DNA of 43,368 bases from an uncultured Bacteroidota bacterium (GTDB taxonomy: Bacteria; Bacteroidota; Bacteroidia; Chitinophagales; Chitinophagaceae): NCBI GenBank assembly GCA_903874055.1, contig CAIQQR010000059.1:1-43368 (forward strand). Direction: 5' to 3'. Under the pieces are notes generated by a model, which saw only the letters and a program-made list of their open reading frames with translations, searched no databases and had not been told where the DNA came from. Shown one piece after another: positions 7,373 to 18,100 of the stretch (position 1 is the stretch's first letter; each line of letters starts with the position of its first letter). Both the position numbers and the translations under genes were made by a program.

Positions 7373-10300
7373 TTATGGCTTATTAATACTTATAACCCTT
7401 ACGCTATCTGCATTTTTAGCTAAGATAAAGTGCTGGTTATTATTAATGTGTATTGGCATAATTTTTCTCACCTGCCCTTTTACCACTAAACCATTGAAAG
7501 TAGTAGGCTCAAATTGTCCTTTGCCCTTATTCAATAAAATAGTACCGTAATCGGCATCGTATCTTCCCATTTGAATATTGTTGTCATAAAAATTACCCAT
7601 CATTATTACATCGGGTAAGCCATCTCCATTGGCATCACAAATGGCAGCAGTTTTGTAGGAAGTGATTTGTGCTTGCCATGGTAATATAATAGGACTGAAA
7701 TTTCCTTTGCCATCATTAATGAACACCGTGTTCGCAAAATCATACGCTTCATATATGGTAGATGATTTTAATTTAGCTGCGGAAAAAATATCTTCAATTT
7801 TAGCCTTTGCAAAATCCTCCGCATATAAAAATTTCTTTTTTATTAAAGGGATTTGTCTTTGAATTTCATCTTTGTTGGCGAATGGGATTTCTTTTCCTTG
7901 TACATAATAACTTACTATTTGCTCATTGGTCCCATTGTCATCAAAATCATTGTAGTACATCCTTATAGGCTGTTCTTTACTAGCTTTTAGTCTTGAGTTA
8001 AGTCCTAAATTTCCTGCAATTAAATCCAAGTCGCCATCTCCATCCACATCCACAGCAATCGTAAAATTCCACCAACCCGGCAAGTTGGTTACATATCCTT
8101 TAGACCAACCATTTTGTTTCGTATACAAAATATCAATACCACCCCATTGATGTGTTAAGATAATTTCTTTTACTCCATCTCCATTTATATCTGCTTGTTG
8201 TGCATTCGTAATCATGCCAATTTTTTGTAAAAATGGGGCCACTTTTTCAGTAACATCTTTGAAGTGACCATCGCCAGTATTGTATAAAACATAGGAATCT
8301 GCTGGATACCCATATTGCATGGAAACCGTTTTACTCGAAATGAATAAATCAGGACTGCCGTCATTATTAAAATCACTAACAATAATGGAAGATGCTTGAT
8401 TGAAAACAGGAATAGCATCTTGCAATCTTTTTAAGTTTCCTTTACCATCATTTAGATACACTCTTGATTGCATGAACGGGTCCTTGCCGTAATATTCATT
8501 GCCTCCAGTTCCTACAATCAAATCAATATGACCGTCTTTATTTACATCCACCCAAACTGCATCCACATCCTCATAATTGCTATCTAGGGATAATGCAGGT
8601 TGCGGAAGGTTTATAAACTTCCCATTTTTTTCTTGAATATAAACTGCACTTTTTCCACCTCTACCTGAACCAATATAAAAGTCTTCTAAACCATCATGAT
8701 TGATATCCGCGACCGCCAATGCTGGACCTTCCGTAGAATTCATTTGTGGTATTAATTGTTCCCTATTAAACTCTTGAAACACATTTTCTTGATGAAGGTA
8801 TTTAATGCCGGTGCTTTCCGTAATATCAGTGACTGAATATCCTTTCACTGGCCAATGCTTATTAATTAAATCATAATTAAAAGCAGGTAACCCTTTCTGG
8901 TATTTATATTTTAAAGTTTGATTTCTTTTGCTATTTAAATCAATGCGCTCAAAACTATTATCTGGCCAAATTAAAAATGCAGAATCCACTTTTGTATTTT
9001 TCAATCCAATTAACATAGGCACTTCCATGCTTGAAAGGAATCCTTTAACTGGGTATTTTTCATAAGTTCTTAACTGATTGTTTGCGAACAGAACAATTTT
9101 AGCACCAATTGCATTTATATTTTTTTCAGCTCCTTTTAATGTTACAGCAACATACTTATTTGAAGTATCTTGATTGACCTTATTTTCGTAGATGAAGGAC
9201 TTATCGTTAACATTGTTTACGACTAAATCCAAGTCGCCGTCATTATCAAAGTCGGCATAGGCTGCTCCATTTGAATAAGAATTAGGATTGTTGAGAATTC
9301 CTTTTTCTTTATCTGTAAAAGTCATGTTGCCATTATTCAAAAAGAATTGATTCGGAATTTTAATTTCAGGAAAACGATCAATTAAGGCCATATCCTTCTC
9401 GCCCATTTTATTATCCCTAATCTTTTCTTGTATTTCTTGATTGGATACGTAGTTCACATAATCCATATCATTCATTCGCTTTGGAATACCGTTGGCAATG
9501 AAAATATCTTTATACCCATCGTTATCAAAATCCAACATTAAGGTAGACCATGACCAATCGGTTGCAAAAATACCTGCATACATACCCACTTCACTAAAAT
9601 GTCCATTGCGACGATTCCATTGTAAATTATTTCTTGTCACTTGCACTCCATACCCAACTCCAATTTTCATTTTATAGGTATCATAATCGTCCTCGCCCAA
9701 TGATCTTTTTAAAATATAAGGATCCTTAGGTAGCATATCCATTGAAATAATTTCAGGATAACCATCATTGTTTAAATCTCCTGCGTCCACTCCCATTGAA
9801 TACTGGCTTGTATGCATCATTCTTTGCTCCTGCTCTTCGGAGAAAGTGCCGTTTTTTTGATTGATGTATAAATAATCATTTTCATGAAAGTCGTTCCCTA
9901 CATATATATCAGGATACCCATCATTATTAATATCACTTATCACCACCCCTAAGCCATAACTAATTTTACTGCTATTAATTTTTGAAAACTTAGTAACATC
10001 TTCAAATTTTCCATTATTATTTTTAAAAATTCTATCTCCTGAAACCACATCATAAGTACCTAAGAAGTTTTTTCTTGGTGCGAAAGTCCCATTTTGATGC
10101 ACCGAATGATTTAATAAAAAAACATCCAAATCACCATCTCCATCAATATCAAAAAACGCAGCTTGTGTGCTAAATCCAGAAAAATCCAATCCATAGGCAG
10201 CAGCTTCCTCCTTGTAATAAGGCACTCCATTTTTTATGCCTTGACAAATTAATAACTGATTTTTACTTTTGAATTTTTCAAAATTTCCCAAACGGCATAT

Positions 10301-10717
10301 ATAAATATCCAACAATCCGTCATTGTTAATATCCACTACAGAAACCCCAGTATTCCATGCGGAGTCCTGTGGAATTAGAGCGGCTTTTGTTACATTTTCA
10401 AAATGCAATCCCCCTTTGTTTAAGTACAATTGATTCTCTCCTTCGTTTGATGCAAAAAATATATCAATCTTACCATCATTGTTAAAATCGCCTGTTCCTA
10501 CACCCGCGCCATTGTAATAATACATGTAATGAAACATGTTAAAATCAGCTGTAGGCTTTAATTTGTTTTCAAATTGAATGCCTGTTTTAGTTGCATCAAG
10601 CATTTCAAATAAAGGCGATTCTATTTTATTAGAATTGCATTGCAGGGAAACAAACATAACAAGGCTTATCCATATGCATTGGTGAAATTTAGGAAAAATA
10701 GATAAGCTCTTTTTCAT
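7373..10717 (-). CDS. FG-GAP/VCBS repeat protein with ASPIC/UnbV domain, third copy
   Basis: 1,114 residues from the ATG at 10717; an in-frame TTG six codons upstream is less likely. A hydrophobic signal ends near Cys27 (SLQC), a non-canonical lipobox because of the Gln at -1, so it is either a lipoprotein or cleaved by signal peptidase I. Two blocks of FG-GAP-like beta-propeller repeats with Ca-binding D-x-[DN]-x-DG loops (for example DFNNDGKIDI, DIDGDGDLDV) occupy about residues 60-480 and 650-1050. An ASPIC/UnbV-type segment around residues 530-585 (KGFLSSMEVP, LIWPDNS) separates them. It is more diverged from the other two copies than they are from each other, and it is cut off from them by the plus-strand gene at 10858, so it needs its own promoter. 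Probably surface-exposed carbohydrate or protein binding; no catalytic motif is seen. Confidence 0.85.
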   Translation of the reverse strand: MKKSLSIFPKFHQCIWISLVMFVSLQCNSNKIESPLFEMLDATKTGIQFENKLKPTADFNMFHYMYYYNGAGVGTGDFNNDGKIDIFFASNEGENQLYLNKGGLHFENVTKAALIPQDSAWNTGVSVVDINNDGLLDIYICRLGNFEKFKSKNQLLICQGIKNGVPYYKEEAAAYGLDFSGFSTQAAFFDIDGDGDLDVFLLNHSVHQNGTFAPRKNFLGTYDVVSGDRIFKNNNGKFEDVTKFSKINSSKISYGLGVVISDINNDGYPDIYVGNDFHENDYLYINQKNGTFSEEQEQRMMHTSQYSMGVDAGDLNNDGYPEIISMDMLPKDPYILKRSLGEDDYDTYKMKIGVGYGVQVTRNNLQWNRRNGHFSEVGMYAGIFATDWSWSTLMLDFDNDGYKDIFIANGIPKRMNDMDYVNYVSNQEIQEKIRDNKMGEKDMALIDRFPEIKIPNQFFLNNGNMTFTDKEKGILNNPNSYSNGAAYADFDNDGDLDLVVNNVNDKSFIYENKVNQDTSNKYVAVTLKGAEKNINAIGAKIVLFANNQLRTYEKYPVKGFLSSMEVPMLIGLKNTKVDSAFLIWPDNSFERIDLNSKRNQTLKYKYQKGLPAFNYDLINKHWPVKGYSVTDITESTGIKYLHQENVFQEFNREQLIPQMNSTEGPALAVADINHDGLEDFYIGSGRGGKSAVYIQEKNGKFINLPQPALSLDSNYEDVDAVWVDVNKDGHIDLIVGTGGNEYYGKDPFMQSRVYLNDGKGNLKRLQDAIPVFNQASSIIVSDFNNDGSPDLFISSKTVSMQYGYPADSYVLYNTGDGHFKDVTEKVAPFLQKIGMITNAQQADINGDGVKEIILTHQWGGIDILYTKQNGWSKGYVTNLPGWWNFTIAVDVDGDGDLDLIAGNLGLNSRLKASKEQPIRMYYNDFDDNGTNEQIVSYYVQGKEIPFANKDEIQRQIPLIKKKFLYAEDFAKAKIEDIFSAAKLKSSTIYEAYDFANTVFINDGKGNFSPIILPWQAQITSYKTAAICDANGDGLPDVIMMGNFYDNNIQMGRYDADYGTILLNKGKGQFEPTTFNGLVVKGQVRKIMPIHINNNQHFILAKNADSVRVISINKP

Positions 10718-10831
10718 TAAAAATATATTAGACAAAGCCTGTTTAATTACAAAGGATAAAGTTAATAGTTTTGGTAGATTTTAAGGGAATTCGGCACTAA
10801 AGATTTATATGAAAAAAACAATGCCTTAGTG

Positions 10832-10839
10832 TATTTTTG
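10832..10839 (+). promoter_or_regulatory. Candidate Bacteroidota -7 box (TATTTTTG)
   Basis: Exact TAnnTTTG match ending 18 bases before the ATG at 10858. This is the same spacing as the lacI box at 23505. No clear -33 element is visible. Confidence 0.45.
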
Positions 10840-10857
10840 CATCCAAATTAGCAAACT

Positions 10858-11793
10858 ATGAAAAACCTTAAAATAGCAGCCAGCATAATCATTTTGGCAA
10901 TTATTGGTTTCTTTTATATATATATTCCCAATACCATCAAAGTTTCCAGTTTTAAAGTAAGTAACGCTTACGAATTAACTGCTACTCGGCTATTGACCGA
11001 CTCTAAATTATTGACCAAAAGTATGGGCGCGCATTACGACACTGTTAATCATAAAATAACAGTGAATGGAATCGAATTTACCATCCAACCTGCCTTGTCC
11101 AATTTAGTAGAAATTGATATCGCATCTAAACATATAAAAACAAAGAGCTTTATTGCTGCGAATGGTGTGACTAAGCAAACAACTGCGATTAACTGGTTTC
11201 TTGAAATTAATACTACCTTAAATCCAATACAAAGAGTAAGGGATTACCAGGAAGCGATAGTAATTAAAAATGCAATTAATGAAATTTTAAACCAAATGAG
11301 TGCATTTTTGGAAGCCCCTAAATATATTTATGGATTTGATATTAAAGAAGTGACTTTGAAAGACACTATATTAATCACCACTAAATTTGTAAGTAAGGGA
11401 TTGCCTACCAATGATCAAATTTATACGCATGCAGATGCCTTAACAAAATACCTTACTAGTTTTAATAAGGTTGCCATTAACAACCCAATGGTAACCGTAC
11501 TTGAAAATCCCACCAACGACTATACTATTATGGTAGGAATCTCTATTAATGGTGCTATTCCTGAAACAGATTTATACAGAATTAAAAGGATGCCTGTGAA
11601 TGGAAAAATGTTTGTGACAGATGCTGTTGGAGGGCCTTATTCAATACAAGCTGCATACGCTGCTTTGAAAACCTTTTTATTAGACGCTAAAAGGCCATCC
11701 CCTGCTGTTCCATTTGAATTGCTGTTGAATAATCGAAAAATTATTACCGATAGCGCACAATGGAATACACGCATTTATTATCCTGTGATGTAA
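10858..11793 (+). CDS. Membrane-anchored protein with C-terminal GyrI-like ligand-binding domain
   Basis: 311 residues. One N-terminal hydrophobic helix (about residues 6-24) is followed by YIPNTI and a soluble region to about residue 155 that is related to the small protein at 6834. The C-terminal half (about 156-311) looks like a GyrI/SOUL-type effector domain: VGGPYSIQAAYAALKTFL near 257-274, then PFELLLNN, then the terminal TRIYYPV characteristic of the family. Such domains bind small hydrophobic ligands and are usually attached to AraC/MerR-type regulators or stand alone in the cytoplasm. Here the domain would sit outside the cytoplasm on a membrane tether. It lies between FG-GAP genes on the opposite strand and is convergent with the second copy (21 bp between the stop codons). 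The domain call is from pattern recognition only. Confidence 0.65.
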   Translation: MKNLKIAASIIILAIIGFFYIYIPNTIKVSSFKVSNAYELTATRLLTDSKLLTKSMGAHYDTVNHKITVNGIEFTIQPALSNLVEIDIASKHIKTKSFIAANGVTKQTTAINWFLEINTTLNPIQRVRDYQEAIVIKNAINEILNQMSAFLEAPKYIYGFDIKEVTLKDTILITTKFVSKGLPTNDQIYTHADALTKYLTSFNKVAINNPMVTVLENPTNDYTIMVGISINGAIPETDLYRIKRMPVNGKMFVTDAVGGPYSIQAAYAALKTFLLDAKRPSPAVPFELLLNNRKIITDSAQWNTRIYYPVM

Positions 11794-11814
11794 CCTGTCT
11801 ATTCTAGGCAAATA

Positions 11815-14800
11815 TCAAGGAGTCACTCTATACAAAACTGGCGACAGATTGTTTTGCAGAAACAATACATGGTCTTTTTGTTGATACTTGATATTCTTAA
11901 TGTCTCTCATCATGCCAATGAAATTTAATCCTGTTTTATCAGCGCTTAGAGGTGTAAAATTCCCTTTACCATCTCCTAACATAATTAATCCTTGGCTGGC
12001 ATCAAGTCTGCCCAATTGTGGTTGGAAATAAAAATCATTGCCGCCCATTATTAAGTCGGGATTGCCATCTTTATTAATATCGAGACTCAAAATAGAATGT
12101 ACACTTGAGAATTGGACCAATGGTGGCATTGTTTTGATTTCATATTGCCCACCGCCTTTATTAATTGCCACTATTGTTGAAACAAAATTTACCTCTTTTA
12201 CCAATGCCTTGTTTATGGTTTCTTTATTGAATAAATCATTCACCGATTTTTGCGCATATTCATTATGATGTAATGCATTCTTTTTTAAAGAAGGAATTTG
12301 ATCCTGCAAATCTCTTTTCATAAACACAGGCACATCCTTGTTATCATAAGTCTTAGTCATTATTTTATCGACACTCCCATTTCCATCAAAATCAGTGACG
12401 AATAATTTTAACGGGGCTGTTGCAGTTGGATGTAAATTAAAATTCTCCCCAATATTTCCTAAAATCAAATCGGGCATGCCATCTTTATTAATATCTACCG
12501 AGGCGACAGACGACCACCAACCCTTTAATTGATTTAGGTTTGACTTTATTTCTTCCAAGCCTCCATTTTTAAAAGTATAAATGTGCGGGCTCATCCATTC
12601 ACCTACCACAATCAAAGCGGGCTGATTACCTTTCCCTAAATTGGTAATGCTTGCAGCACGCACCATGCCTACTTCATCCAAGCCAGCAAGTTTATTTTTT
12701 GGCACATCCACAAAATGCCCTTTTCCATCGTTTAAATATAGATGTGACTTAGGATTCAAGCCATATAATTTAGTCACACATGAAGCCCCAGTAAATAAAT
12801 CTAAATCTCCGTCCTTGTCAAAATCATACCAAACAACAGCGCCTATATTGTCTTGATTTAACGGAAATGCTGAAGTGGATATTTTGAAATTTCCTTTGCC
12901 ATCATTTATAAATAATCTCAATTGCAATTCTCTAGATGCAATTGAAGCAGTGTTACCAGCAGGAGCAATAAATAAATCTAAATCTCCATCTCCGTCTACA
13001 TCCACCAAACTTGTTTCACTGTCTTCAAAACTGGAAAATAATTTTAAATCTGTTATCTCCTTTTTTTGAAATCCATTTTTTGTTTGTAAATATAATTGGC
13101 CCACCTGTTCACTCGTTCCCCCTATAAATACATCCTCCAAACCATCTCCATTTACATCACCAACTGCCGCCTTTGGGCCAGCATGTGATAGCATTTCAGG
13201 GATGCCTCTTTCAGCATAAAAGTCGGTATAATCAGGTTGTTTATGTTTATCAAAAACAACCGGCTGCTTTGTCAATAATGGCTTTGTTATATTTTTAGTT
13301 TCAATTATTTTAGCATTTTTTAAAGCCTTTTCATTTTTGGATGGTTGCTTGATGGTATTGACAGCATCTATTTTTATTGGGATATTTATTTTTTCGGAAG
13401 TATTGTTAGGCCAATACACTTTTAAAGAATCGATCTTTGTATTTTTTCCCAATCCCATTATTATTTTATAATCAACAGATGACTGAAAGCCCCTACTTGG
13501 CATTAACTCACGACTAATGGTTTGATCGCCTACATAAGCAACCAATTTTGTACCAATAGCAAAGGAATTATTGTCAGTACCTAAAATTTTAAACGCGACA
13601 TAGTGATTTAATTTTTTCTCAACAGATAAATTTTTATAAATCAATGCAGGCTCATTCACATTATTAATAACTAAATCCAAATCACCATCATTATCTAAAT
13701 CGGCATAAGCTGCTCCATTTGAAAAAGAATTTTGAGTAAAGCCCCAATCATTGGATTTATCTTCAAATTTTAAATTACCTCCATTGCGAAACATTTTATT
13801 CGGCACGGCGATAGAAGGAATTTTGCTTACCAAATCGGTTAAATTTTTTCTACCCGACTGGATCATTTTTTCTTTGATTTCATTGGCATCAAAATCTAAA
13901 AAATCCTGATTGGTTAAATCGCGATAAATTCCATTACAAATGTATATATCATTATAGCCGTCATTGTCAGCGTCAAACATTAATGCACCCCAACTCCACT
14001 CGGATGCATTGACACCACTATAATTAGCAATGTCTATGAATTTGTTATGTTTTGTATTGAGCTGTAAAGTGTTTTGTAAAAATTGATGGTGAAAGTCATT
14101 ACGCTCTTTTAATCGATATTGATCAATATCATCAAAGCTCAAAGTAGTTTTCAAACGATAATCATCCGCGGGAAGCATATCAGTAGTGAAAATATCAGGA
14201 TACCCATCATTATTGATATCTCCAATATCTGCACCCATGGAGGCAAAACTTGTATGTGATAATAAAGTATCCAATTGATCTTTAAATGTTCCATTTTTTT
14301 GATTGATATATAAATAGTCTCTTTCAAAAAAATCATTGGAGACATAAATATCTGGATAATGGTCACCATTAATATCCCCAATGGAAATACCCAAACCAAA
14401 GCTCATTAAAGTACCATGTATACCTGCCTGTTTAGTGACTTCAACAAAATGTCCATTGTCATTTCTAAATAAATGATCCCCTCCGCCCTTCATATTTTCA
14501 GGTACTTTCCAATCCTTTGCAAGCAAGTCTCTTTGTTTTGGATAACCTAAACTATTCACCGGAATAGGACTGTTATTAATCATGAAGCAATCTAAATCCC
14601 CATCCATGTCGTAATCAAAAAAAGTAGCTTGGGTAGTGTAGCCCGTATTTGCTAAACCATATTCAGCCGCTTTATCAGTGAAAGTAAGGTCATGATTATT
14701 GATGAACAATTGATTGGCTCTTGTCTTTTCATCATCCATGCTTCCTGCATTTGAAACATAAATATCTAACCAACCATCATTATTAATATCAACCAATACT

Positions 14801-15162
14801 ACGCCGGTACTAAATTGTTTTTTGTCAACAAATCCAGCCTTAGCTGAAATATCTTCAAATTTAAAATTACCCTTATTTAAATATAATTTATTGGCACCCT
14901 GGTTCGCAGTAAAAAATATATCTGGTAAACCATCGTTGTTTAAATCACCTACAGCAACGCCTCCACCATTATAAAAATTTCTATAATTTAAAATATTGAT
15001 GGTGTCGTTATCAACTACTTTATTATTAAAGTCAATGCCTGTATTATTTACTAATTCAAATAATGTATCCTGTTGTTTTTGTGTAGTACAGGCAAACATC
15101 AACAAGCATCCCACTATTGCCAGGTATTTACATTTTATTTTAACAGCATAAATATAGTTCAT
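11815..15162 (-). CDS. FG-GAP/VCBS repeat lipoprotein with ASPIC/UnbV domain, second copy
   Basis: 1,115 residues. Signal peptide with lipobox-like LMFAC and lipidation Cys25. N-terminal FG-GAP repeats begin with the motif FYNGGGVAVGDLNNDG near residue 65 and carry many D-x-[DN]-x-DG calcium loops. The ASPIC/UnbV segment lies at about 540-590 (SRGFQSSVDY, KVYWPNN), followed by a second repeat block that includes the GNIGENFNL and DQIPSLKKN segments shared with the other copies. It starts only 14 bp after the stop codon of the first copy and is its close paralogue, so both are probably on one transcript downstream of susC-susD. A role as an outer-membrane accessory lipoprotein to the SusCD transporter is inferred from position; no enzyme active site is visible. 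Confidence 0.88.
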   Translation of the reverse strand: MNYIYAVKIKCKYLAIVGCLLMFACTTQKQQDTLFELVNNTGIDFNNKVVDNDTINILNYRNFYNGGGVAVGDLNNDGLPDIFFTANQGANKLYLNKGNFKFEDISAKAGFVDKKQFSTGVVLVDINNDGWLDIYVSNAGSMDDEKTRANQLFINNHDLTFTDKAAEYGLANTGYTTQATFFDYDMDGDLDCFMINNSPIPVNSLGYPKQRDLLAKDWKVPENMKGGGDHLFRNDNGHFVEVTKQAGIHGTLMSFGLGISIGDINGDHYPDIYVSNDFFERDYLYINQKNGTFKDQLDTLLSHTSFASMGADIGDINNDGYPDIFTTDMLPADDYRLKTTLSFDDIDQYRLKERNDFHHQFLQNTLQLNTKHNKFIDIANYSGVNASEWSWGALMFDADNDGYNDIYICNGIYRDLTNQDFLDFDANEIKEKMIQSGRKNLTDLVSKIPSIAVPNKMFRNGGNLKFEDKSNDWGFTQNSFSNGAAYADLDNDGDLDLVINNVNEPALIYKNLSVEKKLNHYVAFKILGTDNNSFAIGTKLVAYVGDQTISRELMPSRGFQSSVDYKIIMGLGKNTKIDSLKVYWPNNTSEKINIPIKIDAVNTIKQPSKNEKALKNAKIIETKNITKPLLTKQPVVFDKHKQPDYTDFYAERGIPEMLSHAGPKAAVGDVNGDGLEDVFIGGTSEQVGQLYLQTKNGFQKKEITDLKLFSSFEDSETSLVDVDGDGDLDLFIAPAGNTASIASRELQLRLFINDGKGNFKISTSAFPLNQDNIGAVVWYDFDKDGDLDLFTGASCVTKLYGLNPKSHLYLNDGKGHFVDVPKNKLAGLDEVGMVRAASITNLGKGNQPALIVVGEWMSPHIYTFKNGGLEEIKSNLNQLKGWWSSVASVDINKDGMPDLILGNIGENFNLHPTATAPLKLFVTDFDGNGSVDKIMTKTYDNKDVPVFMKRDLQDQIPSLKKNALHHNEYAQKSVNDLFNKETINKALVKEVNFVSTIVAINKGGGQYEIKTMPPLVQFSSVHSILSLDINKDGNPDLIMGGNDFYFQPQLGRLDASQGLIMLGDGKGNFTPLSADKTGLNFIGMMRDIKNIKYQQKDHVLFLQNNLSPVLYRVTP

Positions 15163-15176
15163 GAGGGAATTTTAAA

Positions 15177-18100
15177 TTAATTGGGTTGAAATAAAACAGG
15201 GTACTCATTATTTTGCAAAAACAAGAATTGATACTTTCCTTGTCTATTTATTTTTTTTATATCTCTCATTTGACCCTTTAATAATATCCCAGATTTAGTT
15301 GGATCAAGCACTTCAAATTGCCCATTTTGTTTTTGCAATAAAACATCTACAAAACTAGCATCCAGCCTTTCGTATTGTGGTTGGTAATCAAAATGATTTC
15401 CTCCCAAAACAAGATCCAATTTGCCATCATTATTCAGATCCGCTACTTCAATGGCATTGATGCTACTCATTTGCGTCATAGCAGGTAATTTAACTACCTC
15501 AAATTGACCGCCTCCTTTATTAATGGCAATGATTGAACTAGCATAATCTAATGTTTTAATAATCGACGCCTTGATATCTTCGGCCTGGAATATTTCCTGT
15601 ATTGATTTGTTAGCGTACTGTATGTGTTTTAAATTATTTTTTTTGATAGCAGGAACCATCTCTTCCAATTCCCTTTTCACCACAACGGGTTTATCCTTGC
15701 CATCAACTGTATAAGTAACTACTTTATCTTTTATACCATTCTTGTCAAAATCATTTACGAATAATTTTACAGGGCTTTCTTTTGATGGTTGTAAGTAAAA
15801 ATTTTCACCCACATTGCCAATGATTAAATCCATTTTCCCATCATGGTTTATGTCAGCTACTTGCAAGGTTTGCCACCAACCATTTAAATCATTTAAGTTT
15901 GATTTTAATTCAACCAACTTTTCATTTTGGAATTTAAAAATATGTGGCGCCATCCACTCACCAACTACCACTAACTCCATTTGATTGTCTCCATCTATAT
16001 CTACCCAATTAGCTCCTGTCAACATGCCAATGGTCGCTAAATCTGGTGCTTTGTTTGCAGTAACATCAGTAAAATGACCCTTACCATCATTTTGTAATAA
16101 AAAACTATTTGGATTCATTCCATATACATAAGGATAATTCCTGGATGCAATAAATAAGTCCACAAACCCATCATGGTTAAAATCATAAGGAGCAATAGCT
16201 GCTACATTCATAGAAGTATTGGGAAATGCATTAGCATCAATTGCAAAATTACCTTTGCCATCATTTTTGAATAATCTTAATTGTAGCTCTCTGGTATTAA
16301 TTTCATTATTGTTACCACCTGGACCAATGATTAAATCTAAATCACCGTCTTTATCCACATCCACTAATTGCACTGCTACATCTTCAAAGCTTTTAAATGC
16401 ATCGAATGCTGGTTGTGGCTTAATCGTAAACTTACCTGCTTTGTCTTGTAAATAAACTTGGCCAGGATGTTCAGGAGTACCCCCAATAAAAATATCTTCA
16501 ATGCCATCACCATTCATATCTCCAATTGCGGCTTTGGGTCCCTCTTTCGAAAGCATTTCAGGCACACCTCTCTCTGCATAAAAATCAATCACTTCATTCT
16601 CTGTATGTTTTAAAAAATTAGATTCCACTTTTGTAAATAATGACTTACCTGCTTGCAAATTAATTCCTTCAAATTTTGGTCCCTGTGCTGGCTGGGTAAT
16701 ATTGTGGACTTTATTAATTGCAGGATTAATAATTGTTGAGACAATTCTATTTGGCCAAATAATGACCATAGAATCTACCTTTGTCGACTGCCCAATTCCT
16801 ATAATTTGCTTGTAATCTACTGAAGATTGAAAACCTCTACTTGGAATCACTTCTTTAGTTAAAATTTCCTTGCCAATATGTAATTGAATTTTACTGCCTA
16901 CTGCAAATGTATTTTTTCCTTCTCCTTTTAGTTGAATACCAAGATAATTATTATGATTAATCTCTCTTGAATTATTCTTGTAAATAAAACTTGGTTGATT
17001 CTCATTGTTAATTACCAAATCCAAATCACCATCATTGTCTAAGTCACCATAAGCTGCACCGTTAGAAAAACTAGTTTGACTCAACCCCCATTTGTTACCA
17101 ATGTCTGTAAATTTTAAATTGTGTTCGTTTTTGTAAACTTTATTTGGGAGGGGTGTTTTAGGAATTTGTTTTAACACTTGATCTACTTCATCCTTACGAC
17201 CCGTTAATATCATTTTTTGAATTACATCATTTGCAAAAAAGTTCATGAAGTCCAAGTCAGTTACATCATGATTTACACCATTGCAAGCTAGGATATCATT
17301 CCATCCATCATTGTCCATATCAAACATTAAGGCACCCCAACTCCAATCAGATGCTGATACGCCTGCATAATTTCCAATGTCTTTAAAATTACCTGATGGC
17401 CCATTTAATTGCAAACAATTTTTTACATAGTGATAATAAAAGCCTGCATTAATTTTTCGATTAAACATGTCAATATCATCAAATGCCCCAGTTGTTTTAA
17501 TTCTAAAATCAGAAAGTGGCAACATGTCGGTAGTGAAAATATCACTATAGCCATCATTGTTTACATCTGCAATATCAGCCCCCATGGAAGAGAAGCTAGT
17601 GTGTTGCATTTTATCTTCTAATACATCTTTAAACTTCCCATTTTTTTGATTAATGTATAAATAATCACGTTCATAAGAATCATTCGCTACATACACATCA
17701 GGATAGCCATCATTATTAATATCACCTACCGAAACGCCCATGCCAAAACTTAATAAGGTTCCGTGAATGCCGGCATCCTGTGTTACTTCGGTGAAATGTC
17801 CATTGTCATTTCTAAATAAATGATCACCGCCTCCTTTTAAAAATTCCCCCACTGGCCATTTACTTTCTAATAAATCTCTTTTATTGGAGAACTCTAATTG
17901 ATTTACTGGAATAGGACTATTGTTAATCATAAAACAATCTAAGTCGCCATCCATATCATAATCGAAAAAAGAAACCTGCGTAGTATACGCTTTAATGTCT
18001 AATCCATAAGCCTTTGCTGACTCGGTAAATGTTCCATCATGATTATTGATATAAAGCTTATTTAAGCGATTTCCAGTAGGCATATGGCCCGAAGCACAAA

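Noticed and set aside
10750..10758. TATCCTTTG on the minus strand upstream of the third FG-GAP gene, promoter-like
   Set aside because: It has one extra base compared with TAnnTTTG and no -33 element; too weak to call.
14151..14399. Hydrophobic minus-strand open frame within the second FG-GAP gene
   Set aside because: It is an alternative frame fully inside a long, well-supported coding sequence.
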